Below, piece after piece: positions 1 to 10,760 of a DNA stretch of 64,000 nt (position 1 is the first letter of the stretch; each line of letters opens with the position of its first letter). The notes beneath the pieces are model-generated. The model saw nothing but the letters and a program-made list of their open reading frames with translations. It had not been told where the DNA came from and did not search any database. Source of the DNA: Druceiella hillmani (lineage: Eukaryota; Arthropoda; Insecta; Lepidoptera; Hepialidae); contig JAYKKI010000037.1 in assembly GCA_039881145.1 (NCBI GenBank), positions 15,821,501 through 15,885,500 of the forward strand, in the 5' to 3' direction. A program made the position numbers and the translations under genes.

Positions 1-494
1 TAATTTTAAATGAAAAACTCTTGCGATAATATCATGGCTGTCATGCGGTGCTTGACCCTCAAGAAGCTCCCGAGTGATTTCATCCCACTTGGGATTGGTA
101 GTTACAGTAATAAATAAGTCGGGACGTCTATATTTTCTTACGTAACAAAAAGCATCTTGTGTACGTTCGTGCATGTAGCGTGGACCACCAGTAAAAGAAG
201 AGGGTAAAATAACTAAACGGCCCATATTCACCGTATCATTTTGGCGTCGCGAAAGTGCACGTATTCTTCAGCGCGCAGCTGCCTTTGATTAGATCGTATA
301 TAAACTAATCTTTCGGTTTCAATTTTTGCGTATATGTCAACAATAAACTGATTGAATAAGCCACGAAAACGTTGAAAGTATGCAAATCTATTCCTTCTCA
401 CTTGCAAGTGGTAACAATAAAATTGAAGGCATGACATCTTTTTATTATAATTAGGTACGCGGATCAGTGTGGTGTAAAGCAAAATTATAACCAT
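1..494 (-). pseudogene. Helitron Rep region (Helitron_like_N), runs off the left edge
   Basis: Two frames together give the start of the rolling-circle replication initiator. The frame at 494-228 has FYCYHLQVRRNRF, LFNQFIVDIYAKIETERL and SNQRQLRAEEYVHFRDA, matching Helitron_like_N. After a frame change near 240 it reads NMGRLVILPSSFTGGPRYM, HERTQDAFCYV, and DLFITVTTNPKWDEI, then GQAPHDSHDIIARVFHLKL at the edge. The ILPSSFxGxPR and LFxTxTxNPKW blocks are diagnostic of Helitron Rep. The HUH metal-binding site, catalytic tyrosines and PIF1-like helicase should follow to the left of base 1 and cannot be assessed. The element nicks and transfers single-stranded DNA when intact; this copy is frameshifted. 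Confidence 0.88.
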
Positions 495-1029
495 CTTCCC
501 CTCGACAGTATATTAAAGGATATTGCAAACTGTCGTAAGCGCTGTGGGTTTCGTAAATACGTTGCAAACGATTGTCTCTGGAACGGATAACGATATCACG
601 CCTATCACATTCCTGGTCGACCAATACTACAGCAACTTCATTCGTGGATGGAGCATTATAACGACCAGGGTGTTCCTGAGTTGGACGCCTATCGGCATTT
701 ATAACAATTTTATAATTATTATCACCATCTTGAGGAAAAGCTTCTAATGCCGATTTAAAACTGCATACATACGAATTAACCTGATGAAACATGTTCTGAA
801 GTTGTGAAATGAGTTCAGTATTTAAATTCGGGAAATGTTGATTTCTTATATTCGACTGTTTGTTGTAGTCGGATACAAAATATATTTGAAGAAACTTAGG
901 TTGATCTTCAGGCAAAAGGGATCCTATCAAATGGTAAACCTGACCTTGTATCTTAAAAGTAGGCATGAAAGGACCTTCTGAGATTTGTTGAGCACCAAAT
1001 TCATGAAATTTGAACATTTGAACATTCAT
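451..1029 (-). pseudogene. Helitron protein, region before the Rep domain
   Basis: This 192-codon open segment in a third minus-strand frame follows the Cys-cluster. It contains typical Helitron pre-Rep sequence: GPFMPTFKIQGQVYHLIGSLLP, then QPKFLQIYFVSD, then a stretch with RDNRLQRIYETHSAYDSLQYPLI, ending in a GEDGYNF-type motif where the frame is lost (about 480). In intact family members this leads straight into the Helitron_like_N domain, and that domain does follow here in another frame. Codon content is more balanced than in the surrounding AT-rich DNA, consistent with recent coding selection. The motif in the first part overlaps the FQ/QIYF pattern seen throughout this superfamily. Identification is by recall of family motifs, not by a search. 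Confidence 0.82.
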
Positions 1030-1310
1030 GTCATTTGAAACGCACCATTATAAGTGCGAATATTGTCTAAGAACTGTTTAGATTGCACATGTTGCCCTAA
1101 AAGTAGTGATTTCAAAGGTTCCGGTGAGTCTTCGAACGAAAGCAAATTTATTTTAACTCCAGAACAACAGAAACCAGCCGACTCCTTACTCCACTTTAAA
1201 GCATTACAAAAAGAACATATTACGTTCATATCGCCTATTACAGAAGATGATCTGTAATCAATTGTGAGGTTATAAGCAAACCCACTTTTATATTTGTCGG
1301 ACCACACCAC
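1026..1310 (-). pseudogene. Helitron protein, Cys-cluster segment
   Basis: This 94-codon open segment continues the Helitron protein in a shifted frame. It carries a conserved pre-Rep motif, with cysteines at segment residues 32, 35, 48 and 49 in the context CSFCNALKW...ESAGFCCSG. This motif occurs N-terminal to the Rep domain in many Helitron proteins and looks like a zinc-binding knuckle. It is followed by the usual L-x-x-L linker (PEPLKSLLLG). The upstream segment overlaps it by 73 bases in another frame, which marks a small indel rather than a real overlap. The next segment starts at 1029 in a third frame. No independent gene is implied. Confidence 0.8.
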
Positions 1311-2046
1311 TGAATTCGTAGATTGATCTTTTGTATGTTTACATCTAAGTCATTAAGACTATGTCGAAATCTATCCGCAGTAAGACGGGCCTCTCGCTGT
1401 TCGTCCGTTTCAAAAAACCGAATATTTTCAATTTTTAATCTTTCATTAGACAAACTTATTAATCGTTCTTGTCTCAAAGAATTGTAATATTCGCGTCCCG
1501 ACTCTAGTCGTTGTTCATGCTCATGTTCATCTTCAAGAGATCGAATAATATTATGGTGCACTCTATCATTTGTCAAACGGTCTTCATATTGAGTAAAAAT
1601 GTTAGATTCTCGAGATAAAATATGACGTTCGCGATCAGCTGTAAGCCGTAATTCCCTCTCAGTGAAGGTTTTTGACTCAAGGGATAGTACATGCCGTTCG
1701 CGATCAGCTGTGAGACGTACTTCCCTTTCAGTGTAGGTTTCGGACTCGCGAGATAATGTATGCCGTTCGCGGTCAGCTGTGAGCCGCAATTCTCGTTGTG
1801 AAGCAGTTTCAGCTTCTCGGGATAACACATGTTGTTCTCGGTCAGTGGTAAGCCTTAGCTCTCGTTGAGAAGAGCTTTGACACGCACGTGATGTAGCTCG
1901 TCTCGCTCTGTTAGCTGCTAATCGCATCTCTCTCTCGGGAGAGCTTTCATTGGCTCGAGAAGTTGAGGCACTAACTCAATGCCTATTTCTCATTCTCCTA
2001 GCTTCTCTCGAATTTCGAGACAAAGATAATCGTTTTTAGGTGACAT
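1238..2046 (-). pseudogene. Helitron protein N-terminus with 23-residue STPR-like repeats
   Basis: The likely start is the ATG at 2046 (MSPKNDYLCLEIREKLGE), but that frame stops within about 20 codons. The protein continues in another frame that is open from 1927 to 1238. This part is dominated by a 23-residue repeat of the form RELRLTADRERHxLSRESxTxTE. Four near-exact copies span about 1864-1589, with degenerate copies following (EDRLTNDRVHH, EQREARLTADRFRHSL). Length and RLxxxRER core match the STPR domain (one score and three amino acid peptide repeat) known from silkworm FMBP-1, where it binds DNA. By inference it could tether the transposase to DNA. The highly charged helical repeat has no membrane or catalytic feature. 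A frameshift near 1300 leads into the next segment. Confidence 0.72.
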
Positions 2047-2429
2047 TAATGCAGGCAAATGAAAATAAAGCTAAAACGTAAATGAAAATAAAACTAATAT
2101 CAAAAAAGTGAACGTAAATTTGCCAAAACACCTATCGGTATCTAAAAATCTATACGTACCTACTACTACTTCACCTAAAAATAAATAAAATGTAAACTAT
2201 TAATAATTTGTAATTTGAACGAATATTTAAACACTATTAAAATAACTAATACCTATTTTATAAAATAACAACAAAAGGAATCTAAAAATAAATTATCAAA
2301 GACTAAAAGTCGCGCTGATAAGCACGGTTTGTTAATATCAATTAAGTATTGTCTGTCAATAAGGTCGAACGCTCTGAACGTCTATTCGCATCAACAGGCA
2401 AAAATTGTATGAAGCTCGCGCTCGGACGT

Positions 2430-2450
2430 CCCGCCTTTTTATACCTTCGG
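2430..2450 (-). promoter_or_regulatory. Candidate TATA-box promoter of the Helitron
   Basis: On the minus strand the sequence TATAAAAAGGCGGGACG starts at about 2444 inside a locally GC-rich patch (2400-2465). It lies about 400 bases upstream of the likely first ATG of the Rep protein (2046). A TTCAGAGCG initiator-like string follows at about 2378, a longer gap than the usual 25-30 bases, so the true start may differ. Assignment rests on the TATA match and position only. Confidence 0.45.
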
Positions 2451-3005
2451 CCGCGGCGACCGATTCTCAAACGCAAAAATAATCCTTATAGCATGATTCA
2501 GTATTCACGCGCGATGGCTTATTATTAGCGTATTTCATGTATAACTTTGGTGTTTTTATATCGATTTCTATGATTCTTGTTTATGGAATAGTTAATACTG
2601 TTAACTTTTTTAATTAGGGATGACTGAGAGTGTTATTAACGTAAGATTAGACAAATATAATTTGAAAGCTTCGAACTGCTAAGCTATCGGAAGTTACACG
2701 TGTTATTGTGAGTCAACCATAAAAGATAGACATATGCTGTCGTGAGATATTTTTTATATAATTTTAAGGAGAACATTTCCGTTATACATGATTTCTGTGT
2801 AGCTTTAACCATTAAGGTTGCACACGCGACGGAAGCTTAAAAAATGGTAACTTCTCCCGTTTTCCCAACATTTCCCTTTACTGCTCTGCTCCTATTAATT
2901 GTAGCGTGATGAAAAGTATACTATAACCAGCTCAGGAGTATGAAAAATAATTGTATTAAGTTTCGTTAAAATCCGTCAAGTAGTTTTTGTTTCTATAACG
3001 GTTAT

Positions 3006-3040
<35 letters not shown>

Positions 3041-3161
3041 AAAATTTTGCTGATTGCATTTTTGGCATCAGTATCGATCCCTAATCACCCCCTGATAGTT
3101 ATTTTGGAAATATATTTCATGTACAGAATTGACCTCTCTACAGATTTATTGGTAGTATAGA

Positions 3162-5526
3162 TTAAGAAATCGGAAAAAATTTTAAAAAATTATGAAAAAA
3201 AGAAAGAAAAACTTTCAAAAATGCCTTATCGTAACTAGATAACTAAAAGTGATTAAAATTTGATCAGAATATGAAATAGCAATAAAAAATGGCAATTAAT
3301 TAAAATTGGAAAACAAAAATAAAACAGTAAAGGAAATAAGAAAGTTCAGATTTATTCAAATGAGTTTTAAAAGCAATTATTAAGGATAACGTCGGCATTG
3401 AGTTTGAATTGATGTGAGGATTTGGCAACTTGAGCAGTGAATGATATTCCCAGGAAGATACTGGTATATTTGGAAAGAAGAAAAGGCTTAACAATTTGAG
3501 CCAATACCTCAAAATTGTAACACTACGTAGAATGTGTAGATGGACGTAAAAGGCTCTCCTAAATATAACAATTTGGCTAGATTATAACCATTCAATAGGA
3601 TTCTACAAAATGCGAATGTTAATTCGCAATAAGATTATATTGACGCCCATTTTCATCAGCCCTTTTGCATAGAAGTGATATTTAAACAAAAATAAAGAAC
3701 AATAGTTAGCGTTGCAGAATCAAAAAATAAGATAGGTGAAATGGTCAGCAACTCAAAATTACAAGAGTATGAAAGACGGAGGACAAGAGGACAAGAGTAA
3801 AAAATGTACATTTTGCGGCATGAAACGGAGAATCATTGAAAAAAAAAACTCGAAACAATAAATTAATGACTGACAAATTGCTATAAAGAACTAAACAAAT
3901 CGCTATCTAGAACTCAATCGAGAGAGCGAGTTGGTACCAGTATAATGATTAGGTGAACATTCAAAATTAACTATGTAATACATTTTTAGACCAGCCATAT
4001 TTCAAGTCGTAATTAACGAGTTTCACCTTATTCAAATGCAATATTTTTATCATACTAAGCTTACAATATTTACATAATACATATGCGATAGAACAAATGA
4101 GAAGTTATGTCTACCATAAACATATTTCCATTTCTTTTTGCTTTTCGAACCTCGAAGAAGTTGACATCACAATAAATGTAACCCCCGCAAGCCTCAGATT
4201 TGATCGCTTTTCTTCATGACACAGTCATTTATGATGGAATTTTGTTCATATCATCTGTCGATACGACCTTCGTTGAAAAGATACTTTTGGTAGAATTTCT
4301 TTTACAAATTACCTTAGCCTTGAATATGTGATAAAGTTTATGTAGTACTTTTTATTTAATGAGATGAATCATATTTACATTTGAGAGTCGATTCGTTGTC
4401 AAGTTAAAGGCTTGTTTTTTTGTGAATATCGCCGATAAAGAAATATTTAAATTCCTAATGGGTTATTTAGAAACTTACTATTTGATCTGCATTATATTAC
4501 TGTTGTCGAATTGTTTAAACCACATTATATTGAAGTATTAAGAATTATTCTTCAGCTTCTAATATCATTCTAAATAATTGTCTTGTAATAAACAGATTGA
4601 ATTTTTTTATTTCAGCAGGAAAGTAGAATATATTATTCCCGAGTAAATTCGAATCATTACACTAACCACGTTATAATAATATATATTACATTATTCTAAC
4701 ATGGTCCTGTTATTCTAACATGGATATATATCACGTTAATTACATTATTTTAATATGGATATACATCACGTTAACGAAATGATAGAATATTTACTTAATT
4801 ATTAAAAAATTTAAAAAGAAGCAAAAAATTCGGAATATAAAATAATTATCGTTACACAATATGGGATTATTTTTAAAAATACAATATTTTTAGTTGCAAA
4901 GATACGTTACTGGCACAATTTGCACATTCGATGCCTGATTTTTAATACGCTGAAGTATTTTCTAGCATAGTCTATCTTGGTTTCAGGTTCTCAGGCTAAG
5001 GTTCTTTTAGTACCCTAACTTTTCAATAAAAATTTCTTCGCATCTTTTTCTGAATAAGATATTACCTCTATGAATACTCTTACAATGCATATCAATATAC
5101 GAATCCAAAGAATTTTTTTTTCATGTTTACTGTTGTTTTGGTTACGTTACATTTTCATTTTGTTGTTAATTATCGATATATCAAATATCACTTTCGAATA
5201 AAAATAAATTAGGACGCAATATACCTGCTTAAGACATAATGTACAATGCTTCCTCCTTTAATTGTAGTAATAAAAAACAATACAAATAATATCGAATAAA
5301 AAATTCAACAGATTTCGATGTGTTAAATACTAATAAGTGTAGAATTTTTACATAATACTGAGATATATTTATGGAAATATTGACAAAGACATGAGTTGAT
5401 AATATAATAAAAAATATGAGTTTTAAACAAATAATGTTCGACAATTTATTGGCTTGACTTACTGTTAGAAATTTTTTTTATCTATTTTTTAAATTTTTTT
5501 AGAAATATTTAATATTTTGTGTATAT
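3162..5526. other. AT-rich non-coding stretch
   Basis: No convincing gene. Short open frames at 3300-3512 and 5229-5444 (minus) are low-complexity hydrophobic frames of the kind expected by chance in such AT-rich DNA. Near 4670-4760 there are two to three imperfect copies of a ~30-base unit containing TTATTCTAACATGG and ATATCACGTTAA. At 3776-3798 a GAGGACAAGAGGACAAGAG direct repeat occurs. Confidence 0.5.
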
Positions 5527-5577
5527 ATGCCTGCGTGTGTGCGTGCGAGCGTGCGTGCATGCGAACGTGCGTGCAGA
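5527..5577. repeat. (TGCG)n / (GTGC)n microsatellite
   Basis: Imperfect GTGCGTGC repeat in an otherwise AT-rich context. It opens artificial Arg/Ala/Cys-rich frames on both strands. It directly precedes a Tc1-like fossil. Confidence 0.85.
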
Positions 5578-6125
5578 GATTGGAAAAACATAACAGACAG
5601 AGATGAGAACAATATTGTATTTTCCAACAAAGTTTTTTTTGGACACATTATTTTACTAATCATATCTGGTCTATTAAAACCAAAAGATTTTTCCAGCGAA
5701 TGGTCAAAAGTCGATAAAGGTATGGGTCTATGGTTGTATCTCAAAGCACAAATTTGGTTCTTCGCAAACCGTGATACATAATGTGAATGTTGAAATAATG
5801 TTCAAAGGTTTATATGAATAATACAATAATTATATTCTTCAAGACAACGATAGCCCAAAATATCGGATTCGCCTTTAAAGAAAATGTAAACTAGAAAATA
5901 AAATTGACGTAGTTGGTTGGCCGCCGGAGTCACCAGTTTCAAATTCTGCATAATATTTTTGAGCATTCAGGAAATTTAAGATCAGAGGGAAGAAAACAAG
6001 GAAGCTGGAATATTAAGCAGTATGTTCGAAATCATAAACATTTCTTTGTCCCAGATTATGCTAAAAAATTAGTCAAAAATATGGTCACAATTAATTATAG
6101 ACGCGACATGATAACATTAGGTTAA
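5578..6125 (+). pseudogene. Tc1-like transposase fossil
   Basis: Three-frame reading gives the C-terminal half of a Tc1/mariner (IS630 superfamily) DDE transposase. NIVFSNKVFF at about 5611-5640 matches the first catalytic block (usual form VLFSDESKF), with the Asp replaced by Asn. AQIWFFANRDT near 5738-5775 matches the block before the second Asp. ILQDNDSPKYRIRL at 5834-5875 is the QDNDPKH block with the second Asp at 5843, followed by an in-frame TAA. KIDVVGWPPESP near 5900-5935 is the WPxxSPDLNP block, where the third acidic residue is lost. After a +1 shift, FVPDYAKKLVKNM...RRDMITLG (up to 6125) matches the family C-terminus. Stops and shifts show an old inactive copy. I could not place its terminal inverted repeats. 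Confidence 0.75.
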
Positions 6126-6341
6126 TAATAAGTAGTAAGTGTGTATTTTTTCAATATCTCCTTTATAGTTTTAGAGATTTGTTCTATAGGCCCTTGCAAA
6201 ACTAAATTCTATTAACATTTTAAATATTCATTCTAAATGATCCGTCTGTATCTTTCAAGTAATGACTTAATAAATCATACATTCACTACATTAGTTCCAA
6301 TTTAAATCACAACCTTGTGAACAGAAATCGTGTAATATTAT

Positions 6342-6376
6342 TCTATACTAGCGTGACCCGTGCGAAGTCTTCGCAT
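6342..6376 (-). mobile_element. Helitron terminus (probable 3' end on the minus strand)
   Basis: The plus-strand sequence TCTATACTAGCGTGACCCG is followed by TGCGAAGTCTTCGCA, a perfect 7-base inverted repeat around one base (6360-6374). Read on the minus strand this is a hairpin, a 9-base spacer (CGGGTCACG), then CTAG followed by T: the structure of a Helitron 3' end, with the element body extending to the right. Read on the plus strand, TCTATACTA also resembles a Helitron 5' start. I favour the 3' end because of the hairpin. The other end of the element was not found. Confidence 0.6.
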
Positions 6377-9300
6377 TATTTATTCCATTATGAAGCTCAG
6401 ATGACAGATCAAACAAATATTTTACTAAAATTGACATATAGAGGCGCAAGTATCAAAAGCATTGAGCTAAAGCGCCACTTTATTTATACGTGAGTGGATT
6501 TGAAATTAAACAAAAATTTTACCGACCGTCAATCATATTGACGTTGAGCCGTTAGATGGCAGCATTGCTGTTTTGTGTATATAATTTTAATAATTAATTA
6601 ATTTGCAAAAACAATAGCAATAATAAATTTTTTAGTTGTGGATGCCGGTAGAGCAAGCAATTATCTATAAAATTATATATAATTTATGTGGATTAGTTGT
6701 GAGGTTTTTTCTAAAAAGGGATTGTACCATCTTAAAACCTTAGCGTATTAATATATATGATTACTATCGAAATATTGCTTAGTTTATTATACATGGTATT
6801 TTAAGAGTACGTTTTAATCTCGTTTATTGATTTTATCGTAATATTATTTCGTACATTTCTTTGATTCGTTACAGTTTCTTGAGATAATTTATAGGTTGTT
6901 ACTTTACTATTTTTCAGCTTTGGTTTCGTTCATTTTACCGTATTCATTACGTTTTTAAGCATTTTATTAATTTCTGAGTATTTCGTTATACATGCTTGTC
7001 ATATTTCCCCTTTTTATTTAAGTACTTTTCAATGAAGCTTTATGTCCTGAAATCATTAATATTGTATTATATATTACCATTACCTCTATCGCATATTACT
7101 TATGAAAAGATTGCCATTTCTAGAAAATTCCGCTCTAGCAAAGATATAAGGGGTTATCGACTTCGAAGAAAACTACGTTGGTGAGTATTCTGATCATTAA
7201 GATAATAGTATATTATGTATAATGTACGTAGCGTAAAAAATGTAATTATTTTATTTTATAAACGATATAATTAATGTATTCTTTCACATGAAGGTATGAG
7301 GTGCAGTAGGTATAGATGAAAAATGCTGGTGGACTCTACCGGTTTTTTACTTGTTTTAAAGTTTCCAAAACTTGTGTGTTCTGGAGTAGTAGTTGAAGAT
7401 TTTGCAAAACTAATTTCCAAATTGCACTAAAGTGTGATTATAAAACTCCAATTTTTATTAGTTTTTGAATACAACTATCGATCTATGCCTTTGTTAGTTC
7501 TTGCATAAATCTCTCTCAGACATATAACAAAACCTTCTTATTTAACAAACCTTTTTCTTAAAATTGGTAGCCCTTTCAATTGATACAAATTTTTTTTTTT
7601 AATTTGTTACTATTATTTTTTATTGACAAACAGTGAGATATTTTTATATTCAAGTAACATTTATGTTTATATAATATAAAGTATTGAATATTATCGTCAT
7701 ATATACTTTTTTATCTAGCTACGGCATTCAAGAGACAACACAAAAAGGAAAAAATTATCCGAGTGGAACTAGGTCAAAACACTTTTTTATTCATTGTACA
7801 ATTTTTTTTCTGGCCTGGTTTTGCATCATTATATAAAGCTAGTTATTTCCAACCCCCTACATCTCCAGCCACTCATTGCACCTCAAACCTACATGTTTTA
7901 TTAAATCTCCTTTCATCTCACCTTTCACCCGACCTTTGCTCTATTTAATACACTCACATCGATCAGACAGAGGCTCACTTGTCAAATTTTTGTTACTCCT
8001 TGATTGCGAAGTTATTTTTATAAACTGCCTGCTTCCATTTCCATTGTGGTTCTTGTTTAATTATACCTAGCATTCATCTCCGTTAGACGTATATTACCAT
8101 CGACAACGATATAAATATTAATAAATGAAAACATTCACAGTTTAGGCGTTTTATAATATTTTACAGTTCCGTCTGTCAAGAGGCCAAAATGTACAGTGAT
8201 AAGTTTTCAGGCCATAGTCGGTTATCTCTCTTAATTTTATTTTTCCAAACAACTGAACGCATTAAAAATTAAATACATATCTTTACATTTTATAATTTCT
8301 AACATATTATTTAAAAAAAAACACTCAAAATATTCTACTAGATTTATCAGCAAAGAGTGTCAAATATTTGTTTCTAAATACTTTCTTTCAATACTAGGAA
8401 TTGTAGGGAACTTCTTTTCATATTTAATACACAAAATAAACTGGAAGGCGAATGTGTCAGAACTCTCCGAACTACGGAAATATATGAGGTATTATATCGG
8501 TTTCGCCTATTTCGAATATTGTTGAAAGCAATGAAATATTTTCTTCTTTAAAAATATTCTCATAAACAATCGCCTCAATAAGTTGAGTCAATTGGTCTCA
8601 GACAATCGCTTCAATGATTTTGTAATACAGAGATCTTTTGTTAGGTTGAATTTCAATAGAATGGAAATTTAATAGTTAATACTGTTATTATGCCGTTGCT
8701 ATTACCAATTTTTTATAATTTTAGGTTATTATTTTGTAAGACGGAGGAATTTCATATTTATTTCCTATAAGCTGGAGTAAATTCTTTGTGATCTTAATTT
8801 TTCCCCAAATTACGTTTTTTGGAATATACGTCATGTTTTATTTCCACTCAGTACTCTTGCCTTTTATTTTGAGCTATTATTCAAAATACTTCATTTTGTC
8901 GTACTGTAACGTACATTTCAATAATTGATAGACATTTTGGCCATTGCGGAATTTGTAAGAATCCCCGTAGATACTCGATTTTGTCCGTTCCAATAAAAGT
9001 TTTACAGAATTTAACACAAACGTCAAACACGAAATTCATGGAACAAATTTTTCGAGCATAAATTAAAACACGCTATTACGCCTTTAATAATGATGACTCA
9101 TAATGCTTACAAAATATGTCCCTTTCAGCTACAGCAGCAGAAATAGTAGGTGCAAAAGATGGCGCATGATGATACCGTCTGTTTTCTATACTGCTTATTT
9201 TTTACATATGGTTTAGGCAAAGTAGTTCCAGTTGTTTTTTAACAAATTAAATGTCTGAGAGTTATATTCAAATCTAATAATCAATTAAGCTATGAGTACC

Positions 9301-9392
9301 GGTAATTAGATGCAAATTTTTTGTTACTTTAACATATTTTTAATAAATAAATATATTGTCCACTAACTATGACGAGAAATAATAAATATGTA

Positions 9393-9394
<2 letters not shown>
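6377..9394. other. AT-rich stretch, probably the body of a Helitron remnant then unique sequence
   Basis: The first ~250 bases (6377-6600) have mixed composition, with strings such as GAGCCGTTAGATGGCAGCATTGCTG typical of non-autonomous element bodies. No protein motif is seen. 6996-7184, 7763-7948 and 7876-8070 hold short open frames without recognisable domains. The one at 7763 contains a C-rich, T-rich strand (7850-7945). The remainder is AT-rich with no repeat structure I can support. Confidence 0.4.

Positions 9395-9450
<56 letters not shown>
9395..9450. repeat. (TA)n microsatellite, ~28 units
   Basis: Uninterrupted alternating TA over about 56 bases. It creates artificial Tyr-Ile frames. 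Confidence 0.95.
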
Positions 9451-9455
<5 letters not shown>

Positions 9456-9639
9456 TTTTATGGTAAAAGACTACAACAATTCTATAATTATAAACTTCTT
9501 CCCTTTGATGGAATTTCATGTATATATCTGTATACAAAGAACATCGTTAAGTCATCACGTTCAACATTTCTTTTAAAGGCTAAGTAGCATTTTCTTCAAA
9601 TTAAATGGCAAAGATGAAAAAATCAATTGCCATAGTAAG

Positions 9640-9661
9640 CCAAAGCTTGGCGAGCTTTGGC
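9640..9661. repeat. Short perfect hairpin
   Basis: GCCAAAGC and GCTTTGGC flank a 6-base loop. It stands out as a small GC-rich palindrome in AT-rich DNA. No T-run follows that would make a terminator meaningful here. Confidence 0.5.
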
Positions 9662-10675
9662 TGCCGATAAAATTACTTTTTGTCTGTTTTTACACTTAAT
9701 ATATCTCCTTTATAAATACACTAAATAATTATGATCCAATTAAATTTCGCGATAAAATTACAAACTGTGTGATGAAATGTAAAAATGACTGGTTTTTAAG
9801 ATGTTAAATATATCTTTTACATTTTAAAACAGAGGTATGGTTTATTTTCTTCTATATAATAATAGTTATAAAATATTACTTAGAACAGTGCAATTATCTA
9901 TTTAAAAAGGTAATAAAAACATGTTGACTAACGGGTTTAACTTATGATGTGTCTGGCACTAAAAATGTATAATAAAACATTGTGAATTGTACAATTTCAT
10001 TTCACTATTTTTACTAACAAAATTATTTCATTTTACCTTATGTACAGGAAGTAAGTAATAACTAACAACACAGACAAGTACTGTTTCACTTTCTCTAATA
10101 TCTGCTACGGATGAAATAATACACAGACATGAAAAAGGTAATTTACTGAGTACGGTGTTTTACCGCTGTAATATTCACTATAATTAATATTCAGATGAGT
10201 GCGTATTGTTGCAAGCCCTGTCGTAAAAAAATGATGATAGTTTTAATTAAAATATTTAATTGCAAAAAGAAGATAATTTCATAATATATTTACATTGTGT
10301 ATTGAATGTATAACAATTATAACCTCCGTACGTGTAATGTTTTTTATGCAAATAAGTTGGGATATTAGTTAAACCGTTTTTGAATTTTATTAACGTATCA
10401 AGTGATACATGAAACTTCAAAAGTATATAATCGTTGACTTGATTTATGAAAATTATGTATTATAGGAGATAATATTGAAATTCTTCCATCTAATAAAATG
10501 ATAACCAAAAATGATAGTCCGTAGAAAATAATAACAGCATTAATAGCTAATATCTCGAAAGAAAGTGTTTGAGGTGGAATACTGCTAAATTTCCATTTAG
10601 ATTGTATTTATGCAACTTAGTGTCTGGTAGTCGACTGTTGTTATTTTATGTATTTATAAATAAATAATAATAAAT
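9662..10675. other. AT-rich non-coding stretch
   Basis: No open frame above 60 codons and no motif or repeat I can support. Ordinary intergenic or intronic sequence. Confidence 0.5.
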
Positions 10676-10680
10676 GTATG

Positions 10681-10757
<77 letters not shown>
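10676..10757. repeat. (TA)n microsatellite with TGTA/TACA interruptions
   Basis: About 80 bases of TA repeat with a TGTATA and a TATACA interruption placed nearly symmetrically. This gives a snap-back structure within the tract. Confidence 0.93.

Positions 10758-10760
<3 letters not shown>

Larger units (their letters stand above)
1..3161 (-). mobile_element. Helitron, 5' part, truncated by the window edge
   Basis: A rolling-circle transposon lies on the minus strand. Its 5' terminus is at 3161: read on the minus strand, the sequence changes from AT-rich flank to TCTATACTACC, the start typical of arthropod Helitrons, and the flanking base is A, as expected for insertion between A and T. About 110-160 bases inside lies a run of CAGACAGACAGA units, followed by AACGG...ACTACTTGACGG-type sequence, which is often seen in subterminal regions of insect Helitrons. 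The coding region begins near 2046 and continues past base 1, so the HUH nuclease site, the tyrosines, the helicase and the 3' hairpin are outside the window. There is no target-site duplication, as expected. At least three frame changes make it a dead copy, but motif order is kept. Family assignment is secure; exact subfamily is not. Confidence 0.88.

Noticed and set aside
523..747. Plus-strand frame of 74 codons, and 1054-1257 and 1573-1830
   Set aside because: These are shadows of the Helitron coding region in other frames.
3011..3043. CAGACAGA tract as an independent microsatellite
   Set aside because: It lies where arthropod Helitrons commonly carry such a tract, so I treat it as part of the element's 5' region.
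5499..5744. Minus-strand 81-codon frame
   Set aside because: It reads antisense to the Tc1 fossil and through the TGCG repeat; the plus strand gives real transposase motifs.
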